From contig JAEUBA010000055.1 in NCBI GenBank assembly GCA_018257865.1, positions 124,001 to 188,000 on the forward strand: a stretch of DNA of 64,000 nucleotides, written 5' to 3'. This document shows, piece after piece, positions 1 to 11,000 of the stretch. The translations under genes and the position numbers were made by a program. Every line of letters starts with the position of its first letter. The first letter of the stretch is position 1. This DNA is from Stereocaulon alpinum (Eukaryota; Ascomycota; Lecanoromycetes; Lecanorales; Stereocaulaceae). The notes under the pieces are model-generated. The model was not told where the DNA came from. It saw nothing but the letters and a program-made list of their open reading frames with translations, and searched no databases.

Positions 1-360
1 CAGTCAATTTGCTCATGAGCGTACTCTTCCCGACAGATGGGAATCCTATAAATCCAACACTGGCCACACCTGTCCGAGCAACATCGAAGCCAGCTGATAA
101 CAATTAGACATCTGTGTCCTCTTGAGAAGCTTGGACGCTCTCACAGCCGCCTCCACCTCCGCTCGATGAGGGTGTCAGAAGCTCTCGCTTCAGCTTGGCC
201 AACTTTGCCTTCAATTGTCCCAAGTGGTAGCTAGTGGCCTTATTCTTCTGCGTCTTGGCCATCTCCTCCTCAATCCCTTTGATCTGTGGAGAACGAGCCA
301 TCAGCAACGGAAGACCGCATTCTTGCAAGAGATGCGTACCTTATCTGCCGTGGTCGCCAT
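1..360 (-). CDS. RBG1: DRG-family developmentally regulated GTP-binding protein, 5' part only
   Basis: Cytosolic translation-associated GTPase of the DRG/Rbg family (Rbg1 partners Tma46 in yeast). Three exons are visible: 340-360 (seven codons, MATTADK), 145-283 and 1-93, with introns 284-339 and 94-144; both junctions keep phase. Exon 2 gives the DRG N-terminal helical region (EEEMAKTQKNKATSYHLG) and a Gly-rich linker. Exon 3 carries the G1 P-loop GFPSVGKSTLMSKLT just before the window edge. The rest of the G domain, the S5D2L segment and the TGS domain lie outside. The stretch SGFDVARTGVASVGFIGFP is typical of DRG1-type proteins, so assignment is strong; DRG1 versus DRG2 is favoured as DRG1 by the N-terminus. 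Confidence 0.93.
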
Positions 361-1377
361 CTTGAGAGGGTCCTGTGTGAGTAGTGTCTTCTACAAATGT
401 TGGAGATTGGGATGAAGCATTTGCTGGGGTGGAATATTCGAATGACGCTCCTTCCGAATCTAGCGGGGTACTGCCGAAGTTTGGCCGGCGCCCCCACCGA
501 TTACCTCGTTGAGCTCCTCGAACTTCTCTTCGGTCTTTCGCTGTCTCGTTCCTACTGTCACAACCTCATCTCTTTGTTTATTTGCTCTGTTGAATTGAGA
601 ATACGATCATGCCCAAGCTCTTTAGCTTGGACACAACCCCGCTCCAGTGACTAGCGATGCATGTCCGCCTTCGTTGCCTCTAGGCTTGCTCTGAAATGAA
701 AACCCAAAAACGCACCGACGCTCGTTGAACTTGGATTGCGTGGTAATGATCGCCTTCGGATACTAATACACCTGATACCCACAGACCTGGTTCCGCCAGA
801 GCCGCTTACAACGTTGGCATTACTTGGAGCGCCTCAAACGTGGTCTACTCTGGGTCTAACGGCCAAGCTACTTCGCCATCATTGTTTCAGCCTCGATCTG
901 TACTCGTAGCTTTTTGTGCAAACGCTTTTCGGGACCTGCATGTCTTCGTATCTCTGTATCTAAGATTGGGTTTGACAAGGATCTCTGCATGGCATTGATC
1001 GACGTCTTGGCTCCCTGGTTTGAAGTCACGTATTTGCGCTGCCGTTGGCAGCATTAGATCACGCTACCTGAAATGGCTATTTGAAGCCGGAGGGAGAATT
1101 TGTGAAATCCGGTTTGCGCTGTTGATATTTATTGTCTGATCACAATGCCTAGTATAGCTGTTCGAGAGCCTCGAAGATGCGTACTCGCGCTGTTGAGGTG
1201 ACGTTATCTGGTCACAACGCCTACGTAGTTGGAGTATGCGTACCTCTGTCGCGCTGCAGGCTGGCGTGCTGTGATGGCATTGACCTTGAAGGCTATTTGA
1301 AGACCTGGAGAATTCCGTTTCCATTCTCTCCTGTTCTCTATCTCTCACTTTCTGAACAAATTGCAAACAACCTCATC
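361..1377. other. Intergenic region between DRG GTPase and a secreted-protein gene
   Basis: Divergent spacer of about 1 kb. Short reading frames occur on both strands but none has recognisable protein features or splice-joined extension. It presumably holds the promoters of both flanking genes; I see no clear TATA box or other element. Confidence 0.5.
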
Positions 1378-2048
1378 ATGTATTTCCCCAATTTCCTACC
1401 CTTTCTCGTTTTGACACACAGCTGTTGCATTGCCTCACCTACCCCAGCCACTCGAGAGACTGCATCCCCAAGTGGAGCTACTCCAGTGCTCCACGAGCTC
1501 CCTCCTCTTTCGAGCACTGATATCGACCTCCGAACGGCCGCCTACGTGATATACACCGTCCCAGAGACATCGTAAGTACCCGCTCACCTATTCCTTTCAA
1601 CTAAAACCCACAACAAGCTCAACCTTCCCGCAGCATCAAAGTCCGCTTCTTCCTAGCCTACCCCCTAGACAAGGCCGCGATGGGCAAAACCATCCGCACT
1701 GCCTACAATTTCATCTTGTTTGCTATATCCCACGACGGTGACGGCGACCTCCCCCCCCAAGAAGACCCTTTCGTAATAAACGAGCACTATGGTGCTTCTA
1801 TCACAGCTGTGTCAGCACCAGGGCACAAACTGACGTGGGGGCTGTTGAAAGGGGCTATTGTGGGGTTGCACGATGCGTTGTTTCTCGCTGGCAAGTATAT
1901 GGCGGCTAGGTTTGAGATTTGGGATGGTGGCGCTGTCTTGGTTGGAGGGGGGCGCTTAGCAATGGCGATTCCTGCAGCTACTGCTGCTTCGAATGTGACG
2001 GGTATTGTTCTTGGGAATGTGACGATGGAAGGCCAGCTTGTGGCATAA
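1378..2048 (+). CDS. Predicted small secreted protein, family not recognised
   Basis: Two exons, 1378-1571 and 1634-2048, join in phase across a 62-base GTAAGT...CAG intron to give about 202 residues. The start is chosen at 1378 because it opens a signal peptide: MYFPNFLPFLVLTHSCCIA followed by a Pro/Thr/Ser-rich stretch (SPTPATRETASPSG). The mature part has no cysteine-rich framework. It contains conserved-looking blocks: IKVRFFLAYPLDKAAMGKT, and a hydrophobic Gly/Ala-rich C-terminal half (GLLKGAIVGLHDALFLAGKY, and later GGAVLVGGGRLAMA). The protein is probably exported or cell-wall associated, but I do not recognise a catalytic motif. An upstream in-frame ATG at 1177 would bury the signal peptide and is less likely. 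Confidence 0.62.
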
Positions 2049-3750
2049 GTCCTTGACGGCTCGGATGTGAACTAAGTAGCTTGGCGAGAGAATAGGTCGA
2101 AGGCAGGTTCCGTTACCTATGTGTATCTAGAAACATGTTTCATGTTGGCTGGAAGTAGCACGGACGTCGACAGTTCGTCTCGTTCTGTCAAATGACATTC
2201 CGATTCAAAGTACTCGTACATCCCTCCCCATTGCAAACACATGACCACGTTAGCAGCAGCGAGCAGTCAGCGCTCCTCATCACCCCTTCCACGCTTCCAA
2301 GAAATCCCTCACCATCTCCATCTCAGACATACCATCTTCGCGTAATAATCTATCCGACTCGATCCAATCGTCCAGTCACATGTGACAAACAAGCAAGCCG
2401 CACAACGCACAAAGCCGCCTAATCAGGGCGTCCAGCAACATACTTCGCAAGAATATGGGTAGAGCTACGCATAAGAGGTTTAGTCAAACGCCTGAGATGC
2501 AAGACTAGTAATGCTGCGAGCGAGAATGTCAACGAAACTCAGAATCTGTTTACTCGAGATAGGTTGTTTGCAGTGCATGCCATGAACACCCAGGTTCAAA
2601 ATGCGAATGAGGCCATGAGGTGACATGGTATTTGCAGCGAATCTGTGAAACTTGGACGGTTTTGACCGTCGCTGAACGCTCTGCAGTGGGGCAGATAGAT
2701 GTTCAGCTGAAACAATGCCAAGTTGCTTGGAGGTATTCTTAGCGCCAACAAGCAGACCCTCTCACAAGCGGATTTCGACTTCATACTGCACGTAGTCCTC
2801 TGCTAGGCAGTCATCCGAATGTCTGGGGAAGAACATGCGGGGATCCGGGAGGTTCTTCCCTTCAAGCCACGCAAGGGGCCTGACCCGAGAAGGTTCCAGC
2901 CGGTTCTCCATGGAAAGATGAATCTATACAAGCGCTCGCAACGGTGGGCCGCCACATATCTCACGATTCCGAGCGCATCCGCTGTCCCTTTGCTTACTTC
3001 ATCTTATTCTGGATTCTTAATCTCGATATGTCGTGCTTTGTTTCGCATCAATTCCGAAGCAAATCTTTTTTGCTACGCAAAAACAAATGCCATGCATATA
3101 GAAGATGTGACGATCAAAAACCACCGAGCTTTGAGCATCCTGTGACAGTACCCTGCGCTAACATGGCATTTAACCTTTGTGAAAGGAAGAGCTTGCATCC
3201 ATTAGTTCATAGCCACGGACCCTCTGCTTCCGGGTCTAGATTGCCCAGGACTGCAACGAAAAGAGCTAGATCTCTGATCCAAGAACACGTTGGAGGTTAT
3301 CGGCGTCTCTTGGCAACGAGGGGCTCCATCTGAAAAGCACGTATTGCTTGGAGATGCTTCATTATCACACCTTCGAGCTATGCAGTGCCTGGACACCTGG
3401 GGCGGCCCCCTTGCTGGTTTTTGTAGAGTTGTTAGTCCGCTTCAAGGCGACGAAGTGGAGATCTTGGATAACCTCATTACCTCCAGGCATCCAAGAGTCT
3501 AGTAGGGAGCGCCCGAGGTGTCCAAGCATTGTATGGCATTCGTGCTAGCGAAGAATGACCGATCACAAGATGCTAAGAATGTGGAAGGTTCCGATATCTA
3601 TGGGATGTAGCTAGACGGCGTTCATGCTTGCAGGGATAGTCCGATGGGAAGCCTGCGGCAGCGGGCGTCAGCATATCCAAGCTCAATGCTTGATGTGTTG
3701 GAAGCCTTCGTTCGAGAACAGAGAGAATATTCTTGGCAGTATGTTGAAGG
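2049..3750. other. Gene-free stretch
   Basis: About 1.7 kb with overlapping short frames on both strands, none showing domain motifs, codon-biased composition or plausible splice joins. The 3' end leads into the promoter of the next secreted-protein gene. Confidence 0.45.
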
Positions 3751-3751
3751 G

Positions 3752-3759
3752 TATATAAG
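3752..3759 (+). promoter_or_regulatory. TATA box upstream of the cysteine-rich secreted-protein gene
   Basis: TATATAAG sits about 160 bases before the start at 3919, followed by a C/T-rich leader. The spacing and leader are typical of strongly regulated fungal secreted-protein genes. Confidence 0.55.
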
Positions 3760-3918
3760 AGCCAGCAATACTCGCACTTCTTCTCGTTCATCAGTATCTG
3801 TCAAAACGTATCTCACTTACCTCCTTCCCAACTCACTATTACCAACATATCCGTACTCACCAAAATATTTCCATTCCCTTACCCAATTCAATTTCCACCT
3901 TCGTCAATCACCGTCAAC

Positions 3919-4803
3919 ATGAAGTCAACCGTGGCCCTTGCCCTCTCTCTGCTCGCCACCATCGTGAGTGTTCGGTAACATCCAAGCTGCTCAACCCACG
4001 CTTATCGGTGCTGAAAGGTGGTCCCCAACCCCATGGCCCTTAATCCACTCGATGGTGTGACCGTTGTACAAATGTCATATGTCGGAGCTATCACCCCCGG
4101 TGGTGAAGATGTGACCCTGAATGGTACTGCGCAGGTGAGTTCATACCCTGCTCATCAGGCCTACCTTGCAATCAAAGATTTTATCATCAGGACTGGCTGG
4201 TTGATACAAAACATTCAGGATGTCCATGCGCAGATCATCAGACTGAACCCAGACTTCGACCCAAAGGACTTCAAAGATCTCACAAGCAGGGATCTTGAAA
4301 AGCGCAATAAAGTAAGTTGACAGGTCCGTTGTCTCCCTGTTGTCGAGACGCAGCCTCCCACCACCACCGAAGAACCCCCGTTGTTAATACGTTCTCCTCA
4401 AGATCTTGCCTCCGTGATGCAACCCTCCTGGCATAGGTCAATGTAGTGAATTTTCCTATAATCCCAACATCGCTCATCTTAGAGGCCTGCCTGGCAGATG
4501 CTTTGTGAATGGTGGCCCAGAAGTTTGTGCACGCATCGCATGCACCAAGGGGGGAAGTATTTTCCTGTGCAACGACGTAAGCTCTCCTCTTCGGCTGTGT
4601 TGCAGAAAGAGGCCTTGCTAATGTCTGATGTATCACGATCTATGCAGAACAGGTATAGCATTAACCCGAGCTGTCAGTATCTGGCAAGCTATGCCCAGGA
4701 CATTGTGGATCGTTGCCCCTCAAACGGGTTCGAGAATTATTTGGCTGGACAGAAATTCGACACTGACAATTACAACATGATTTTAAGCGCTCAGAATTGC
4801 TGA
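3919..4803 (+). CDS. Small secreted cysteine-rich protein with pro-region; reading frame inconsistent
   Basis: Signal peptide MKSTVALALSLLATI is exon 1 (3919-3963). Exon 2 (4018-4134) and exon 3 (4219-4311) follow in phase and encode a pro-region ending in a Kex2-type site, DLEKR. The C-terminal domain is split between a segment around 4440-4577 and the last exon, 4648-4803. It carries the cysteine spacing of a common fungal secreted family: GRCFVNGGPEVCARIAC, then a CND motif, then a final C before the stop. The donor GTAAGT at 4312 has no acceptor that keeps phase into the frame encoding GRCF. That frame also has to shift by one base at a run of five T residues (4560-4564) to reach the CND motif. 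Either the gene is decaying, the sequence has an indel error, or the splicing is unusual. No activity is known to me for this family. Confidence 0.5.
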
Positions 4804-6187
4804 GTATGTCGCCTTACGACAGGGACGTCGGCCGCCGAATACACTCGTTTGGGTATGTTTTTTCTTATATCGTTTGTGGGGTTCTTAGGTCATTCGTGGT
4901 CATTCGTCATCATAGGATTGGCATGGAAGGATTTCAAGCACCAGGTGTGGTTGGGCTCCTCTTATCTGCAGCTCATGGGCAAGGCGAAGTCAGATTTGTA
5001 TCCTTGACTGCAAGTTGGCGGCTCACCTGGTCTTCCGGCAGTATGATGTGGATATGTTGTTTAATTGAGAGTGCGTTCTTTGCCAACTTTCATTGAGTCA
5101 GAAAACGGGGCTGCGTCTTTTGGCCGCTCGCATAACATGGCCCGATATAGTGATTGTTTCCGCGGCTTTACTAAGATAGTGAACGTCTCTCGGAGTGCTG
5201 CATGACAAGTGACACTCTATGTCTTGTCAGCTACTTCTCGTCTTCTCATCCTGAGAAAGTAGACATCTTTCTCAAAATGCTACGTAAGTAGTAGGGGTTT
5301 GTTGCGTTGAGCCCATGAAGTTCACATCTTCGCGACAGCCGGACTTTTTTTTGCGTTTTCCTGCGTAAGGCTAGAGCCATGTTTGCTTCGTCCTCGAATA
5401 ATGACCTTGATGGCTCAACAATGTGGTCTTTTCCATGTTACATCTCAAATCCAAGAAGCTGCCATCCCGACACCGCCACTAGGGGACCTATAATGCTTCT
5501 CGTACTTCGCGGCGTGAGCTGTGGCTGCACTCGTTTTAACGTGATTCACATGGTATGATGTTGGAAGAGCAAGTGATGAATTCAGGCCTCAGGATGTCGA
5601 GCCTAGACGGGGGAAGCGTGGCTGATGATAGGTACAGTATAGAATGCTGGAGGAGTCACTAAATTGAACGATGCACCAACAGCACTACTTCGTGGCGCGA
5701 CCGGAGATTGAAGCATCCACTACGATAACGTGCGCAATGCTGCACAGGTTCGCGCTTGATGTCCTTTTCTTTGTACCTTTGTCAACATGTATCAGCTGCC
5801 TTGCAAGTGGGTCCCGAGCGAGCCGTTCCTCGGTGTCCAGAAAATAGTTCGTCTAGTGGCCGAATCTTGTAGCCCGATAACATCGCAACAAGCAAAGATG
5901 AGGTTTCGCATTGAACTACAAAGCTAAAGTAACGATCACGATTAGTGATAGACACAGCGAAATTCTGGTGATTAGACCTCTCGTTAGAATCCTTGGTAGT
6001 TGGAAGTAGCTTGCTATTGTGTTACTTCTTGGCACAGCGTGATCTATCTTGTAGACACCGAGCCGGCCCGCGATCCAGGATTGATATAAAGCTTGTAACA
6101 CTTACTCTTATCCACATGTTTCTGCCATCCCCAAACTCAACGTGTCTTGATTACGGCTCAAGGACAGATCGTCATACACAAACCAGG
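4804..6187. other. Intergenic stretch upstream of cysteine dioxygenase
   Basis: No supported gene. The frame of the next gene stays open upstream to an ATG at 5993, but that part has no similarity to the dioxygenase family and is more likely leader and promoter. Nothing else recognisable is seen. Confidence 0.45.
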
Positions 6188-7074
6188 ATGTCTGCTGGGC
6201 CGGGAAACGAGTTGTTCGGCTCGATGGGCACGCAAAGACATGCATCTAATGCTTTTCAGCAACTTGTGCAAGGTCTGAATTGCCATCTCGAATCTTCACC
6301 AGGCAGCGCTTTCAAAGACATAAATCACCAACCCATCATTCAAGCAATGGAGGGCTACAAATCGCGTAGTAGTGAGTGGGATAAGTACGCACACAAGAAT
6401 GCAAAGCAGTGCTTTACAAGGAACCTTGTGGATCCCGGGAACGGCAAACATAATTTAGTATGTCGAGTCAGCGCCCAAGAAGCTGAACATGAATTTAACT
6501 GTTGCGTGAAAGCTCATCCTCGTCTGGAGCCCCGGCAAGGAAAGCCCCATTCACGACCATGCTGGGTCACACTGTATCATGAAAGTACGACGACCACACT
6601 CTCTTCAAGCGCAGAGCGCTAACCGAAGGCATAGATGCTCCAGGGATCCTTGAGGGAGACCCAATACAACTGGCCAGATAACAGTGTTGTCAATGGCGGG
6701 CATCGATGCCCTCTGCAGCCTAAGAAGGAGACCATCCTGTCTCGAGATGAGGTGACCTACATTACAGACAGTGTAAGTGTCTCTTCATCGAAACAACATG
6801 GCGGATCTGCTAATAGTTGATGTAGCACGGCCTTCACAAGATCTCAAATCCCGATCCAAGTGTATACGCCGTATCATTGCACCGTAAGCTCTCTTTCCCA
6901 TATCGTAGAATGGAGGACGAAGTTGACAAAGGTAAAGTCTATGCGCCTCCGAACGCTGCTAGGGAAGGCTGCCAAGTCTTCGACGAACATACCGGAGAAG
7001 CCACCCATGTTGTTCGATATGATCTGTTTTCAGAGAGGGGGAGAATCAACGATCCTCACAAAAGCTGTCTTTAA
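6188..7074 (+). CDS. CDO1: Cysteine dioxygenase
   Basis: Oxidises L-cysteine to cysteine sulfinate, the entry step of cysteine catabolism, in the cytosol. Five exons (6188-6457, 6513-6584, 6635-6772, 6826-6883, 6938-7074) join in phase to about 224 residues, close to the 200-residue family length. The cupin iron ligands are visible: His104 and His106 in SPIHDHAGSHC, and His164 in GLHKISNPDP. Cys111 and Tyr181 (SLHLYAPP) match the pair that forms the thioether cofactor in mammalian CDO. The His164-to-Tyr181 spacing of 17 equals that of the mammalian enzyme (140 to 157). The start at 6188 gives MSAGPGNELF, resembling fungal homologues; upstream in-frame ATGs exist. The domain is complete and apparently functional. 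Confidence 0.94.
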
Positions 7075-8081
7075 AGTCGAAGAGGGCGTTTGGCGTGCTG
7101 GTTCGTAGCTTTTCCTGGTAGGAATCAAGAGTGACAACCTAAAGTACTCTCACTGCCTTCAGCGGCGGTATTGCGCCGTAGTCCAATCCGCCCTTCAGCT
7201 CCTGCTCAGCTATAGCCCTGTTGAAACCTTTGTTTGACTGACGCTTCGTCTTTCCTAGCGTTGGGTAGCCGAGTGCCTCCATACGGGACTGTCTTGCTCC
7301 CAGTATTCTGCTACCTCATATGCTGTGGCGCTAACGGTGAACACATTGAGAACACCAGCAGGCTTGTTTTCCAAACATCTTCCATCTCTTGCTATTGTAG
7401 ATTGATCAATCCTCCAGAGTCAGCAGCCGTGTCCTCACTCGACATTGATGAATGACGGGGTGGGGAATCTTAGCCCCTTAGAATGGGTCAAGGCCGGTTC
7501 GAGTTGCAAGAGCACGGGCGTCTGACATGGTGGTAGAGATGTGAGCCTAGTTTTCGAGTCTCATTTGTCATCCAGATACGGGTCAGATAAGGGGAATGCG
7601 TTCTCGTGTGATGACTGAGCTGGCCAAGCGGCAATTCTTACGCGGGAAAAGCGTAGTAAGGAAGTATCTGCGAAGAGGGGCGCACCTTGCTGCAGTGTCA
7701 GTGAATTGCGCATCAACATTGAGAGGAGGGGCAGCGGCCAGGAGCGGCATTGAGCCAATCTAAAGGAAGCGCCAAGACTCGGTAAGGGGATCCCTGTACG
7801 GGCCTGAGAGGAGCCCCATAGGATTGCGCCCGACAGCTGAACTCTCTTTCCCAAACTCTCATAAACAATCCACATCACCCATATCCTACCCTGTTTATCG
7901 CCAGCATCAACTGAAGCAAGGTTACATCACAGCATCTCTCTAGCTTTGCGCGTCAACAACCTAACCTTCGACGCAGGAACACGATTGGGTGCTTCTCTGC
8001 GCTCGAAGATAAGCAACGAGACTCGAAGACACAACGGCCCAACATGAGATCATCTCGAGCGAGGAACCAAAAGAGTTCGAA
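7075..8081. other. Spacer and leader upstream of HOS4
   Basis: One kilobase without a supported gene. The last 200 bases are rich in short C/T runs, as in fungal 5' leaders. Frames on the minus strand here lack recognisable features. Confidence 0.45.
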
Positions 8082-11000
8082 ATGAATGATGATGCTTCAG
8101 TTGCATCCAAGCCTAATGACAGTGCTGATACTCGAACCCACACCTCTCCCACGGAACATGCGCTCCCTGTAGAGAAAGGAGCCAGCCCTCCAGGATCCAT
8201 ACCGTCTGCGGCGGCTGCACAAATCAATGGCAATATTGTTAATGGCAGCAACGGAGATGCATCCAATGAGAAGAGCGACTCTGAGGCGGAGACTGTCGTT
8301 TTATCCGGTAAAGAGGAAGCTCAGGAATACAAGATGAAAAAAGCCATCAAGCTGGAAGAAACCAGCGCAGCTCAGCCTGAGTTGGATGATCCACCGGAAA
8401 CCCTCCCAACCATAGTGGAAGATCAACGCGAAAGCAGCAAAGATATAAGCAGTCGCAGGTCATCGTTGAAAAGGAAAAGGTTGACGCATGAACTTGGAAC
8501 CGGCGACGTTCCTGATGGTGGCATTTCAAGCAATCTAAGCTCTACCATTTCGTCCCCAGTACAAGTAGCGCATTCTTCCAAGACAACTGACACTGGCTCT
8601 GACCGATCGCGGTCATCTCCACCGTTCGAAGAGGTTGCTCACCAACACGAAGGCAAAGTCAACAAACAGAAGACTGGAAACAGCAACGGTCAGATTGAAC
8701 ATCATACAGGCAAGAGCGATCGCGGCACCGAAGTAGTGAATGGAAGAAAGAGGCGGGATACGCGAAGCGCAACACACTACGATGAATCAAATCACCGCTC
8801 CAAGTCCCCACCTTCGCTTCACGAACACAGAACCCTGGCAACGCAATCCAATCTCCCCAACTCTGGTGTGACAAAGCGAAGGAGAACACCTGCAGCTTTG
8901 CACGTTGAACGTCGAAGAAAGGCCTCTGAAGATACCCATCCTGACTCTGACGATAGCAGTTCTGTACACAGTCACAATCATCTCCATAAGCTCGCTTCCA
9001 CCGACAACAATGCTATGTCACCGGCGAAAATGGTTACTCACAAGAAGCAAAAAGATAGAAACGGACGGACATGGCTTGCACGAGCGTGTGCTCAGGGTGC
9101 GGCAGAAGCTGAGAAGTGGTTGAAAGAGCGGCCTGGGGATATTGATATTCCGGATAACGCTGGCAACACACCATTGCAGATCGCCGCTCTGGAAGGGGAC
9201 ACCGAGGTAGTCCAACTTCTCTTGGATGCTGGTTGTAGGACCGATTGTAAGAATATTGATAAGGATACACCTCTCATCGATGCTGTGGAAAATGGGCACC
9301 TTGAGGTTGTGAAAATACTACTAAAGGCAGGACTTGATCCGAGGGTAGGGAATGCCAATGGAAGCAAACCTTTGGAGTTGGTCCGCGACGACGATGAAGA
9401 AGCTGATGAGATACGGGCTGCACTCGTGGCATGTGAAAAGGATAAGGAATTACTGCGGAGACCCTCCGAGGATCACAACAGGCAACACAGCACAGATTTT
9501 AGGGATTTTGAGATGTCTGGAATGGGTACTTCCGCAACAAGTCCTGTTAATGGTGGCCGTAGCCCACCTCCCCCCGGTCCAGGAGCTAGACGGAGAACGG
9601 CAAGAAGTCAACCGACTGACGATGCGCTCCTGTGGGTCAATGCCACTCCGGGAAGACTTCGCGACGCTTGTGGCAAAGGCGACCTCACTATAGTTGACCA
9701 TATCCTCAAAATGCGACCCAAGGCCGATACTGAGTCAGTTCTCGCGGCCGCACGAGGTGGCCATGATGTCGTGCTTCAGCTCCTGCTGGCCATTGGAGAC
9801 GTCGACCCAGATCCAGAGCCTTTGCGATCGGGAGAATCCAAGTCTGGATACAATACCCCAATGCTCGCTGCTATTGGCCGAGGCAATATCATTGTCATAA
9901 AGTTGCTGCTGGGTCAGCCTGGCTTTAATCCCACGCGTCGACTCTTCAAAGGGATGTCGTACCATGAGATTGCAAAAGAGAGGCAAGGCTCGGAATGGGA
10001 GGAAGAATATGATGTGCTAAAAAACGCTTATGACAACCACAAACAGCCTGGCGGGCGCAAGAGCAACAGCAGCTCACCACGGAAAGTCCGCACCAAGCGG
10101 GCGGATTCAACGAAATCTTCGGAACCATCGTCATCTCCACATGAGGCGCGGAAGGCAAGGAGAACACTCCTAAAAGAAGAATCTCCCGACACAGCAAGAC
10201 GTGATCCACACAGAGAATCAGTACTCAAATACGCAAAGGACACTAGGAGACAAGCCTCGTCTGCCAATACATCTGATCACGAACCGGAGCCTTTGGGACC
10301 TCCTAAAGCTAAATCGAAAGATGGCGATTGTTATTCGAGCAAGCGCGCAGACAGCTTGAAACCAAAGCGTAGACTGATGACTGGTAATGAGTTCAAAAGC
10401 GACCAAGACACGAAGAGAAGGGCAAGTCTGGCTGCTGAAGCCTCAGATCTTCCTAGACGCAAGTCAGGGGACTCCATTTCGAGTCACGATGACCGTCGAC
10501 GCAGGTCAAGCGATGTTTCCGAAACTACGCTCAGGATAAGGTCCGAGGAACCGTTACAGATTAAGGGCGAACCCGGCAAAAAACGCCATCGAATGAGTGT
10601 GAGCCCCCAGGCCAGCAAATCTAATCTGGTCGCAAGTGCCGATTCTGTCAAAAAGAAGAAGCGGCAACGCATCGATTCTCAGGGTGGTGCAGTCGACCAA
10701 GATCGTGATCGCACCATCCGACCTGGACCTCCAATGGTAGCCAACATGATAGCAAGCCCAGTAACACTAACGTCTCCACCTCCACAACCAGCTCCTTCTC
10801 AGCCTCAGGGAGCGGCACCCGTGGCATTCATGGGTAGCACCGTCGCCTCACCTGTCACCAAGTCTCCTCCTGAGCCGAACCCGCAATCCGCTCTGGTATC
10901 GCCTGTCAACAGCATCGAACAAACCCTCCAGCCGCCAAAAGATCCAGATGATGTGCAAGCACAGAAGCAGGTCGAGGACGACATACATCGCCAAGAAAGG

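Noticed and set aside
5993..6187. Upstream extension of cysteine dioxygenase to an earlier ATG
   Set aside because: In frame but without family similarity; the start at 6188 gives a normal-length fungal CDO N-terminus.
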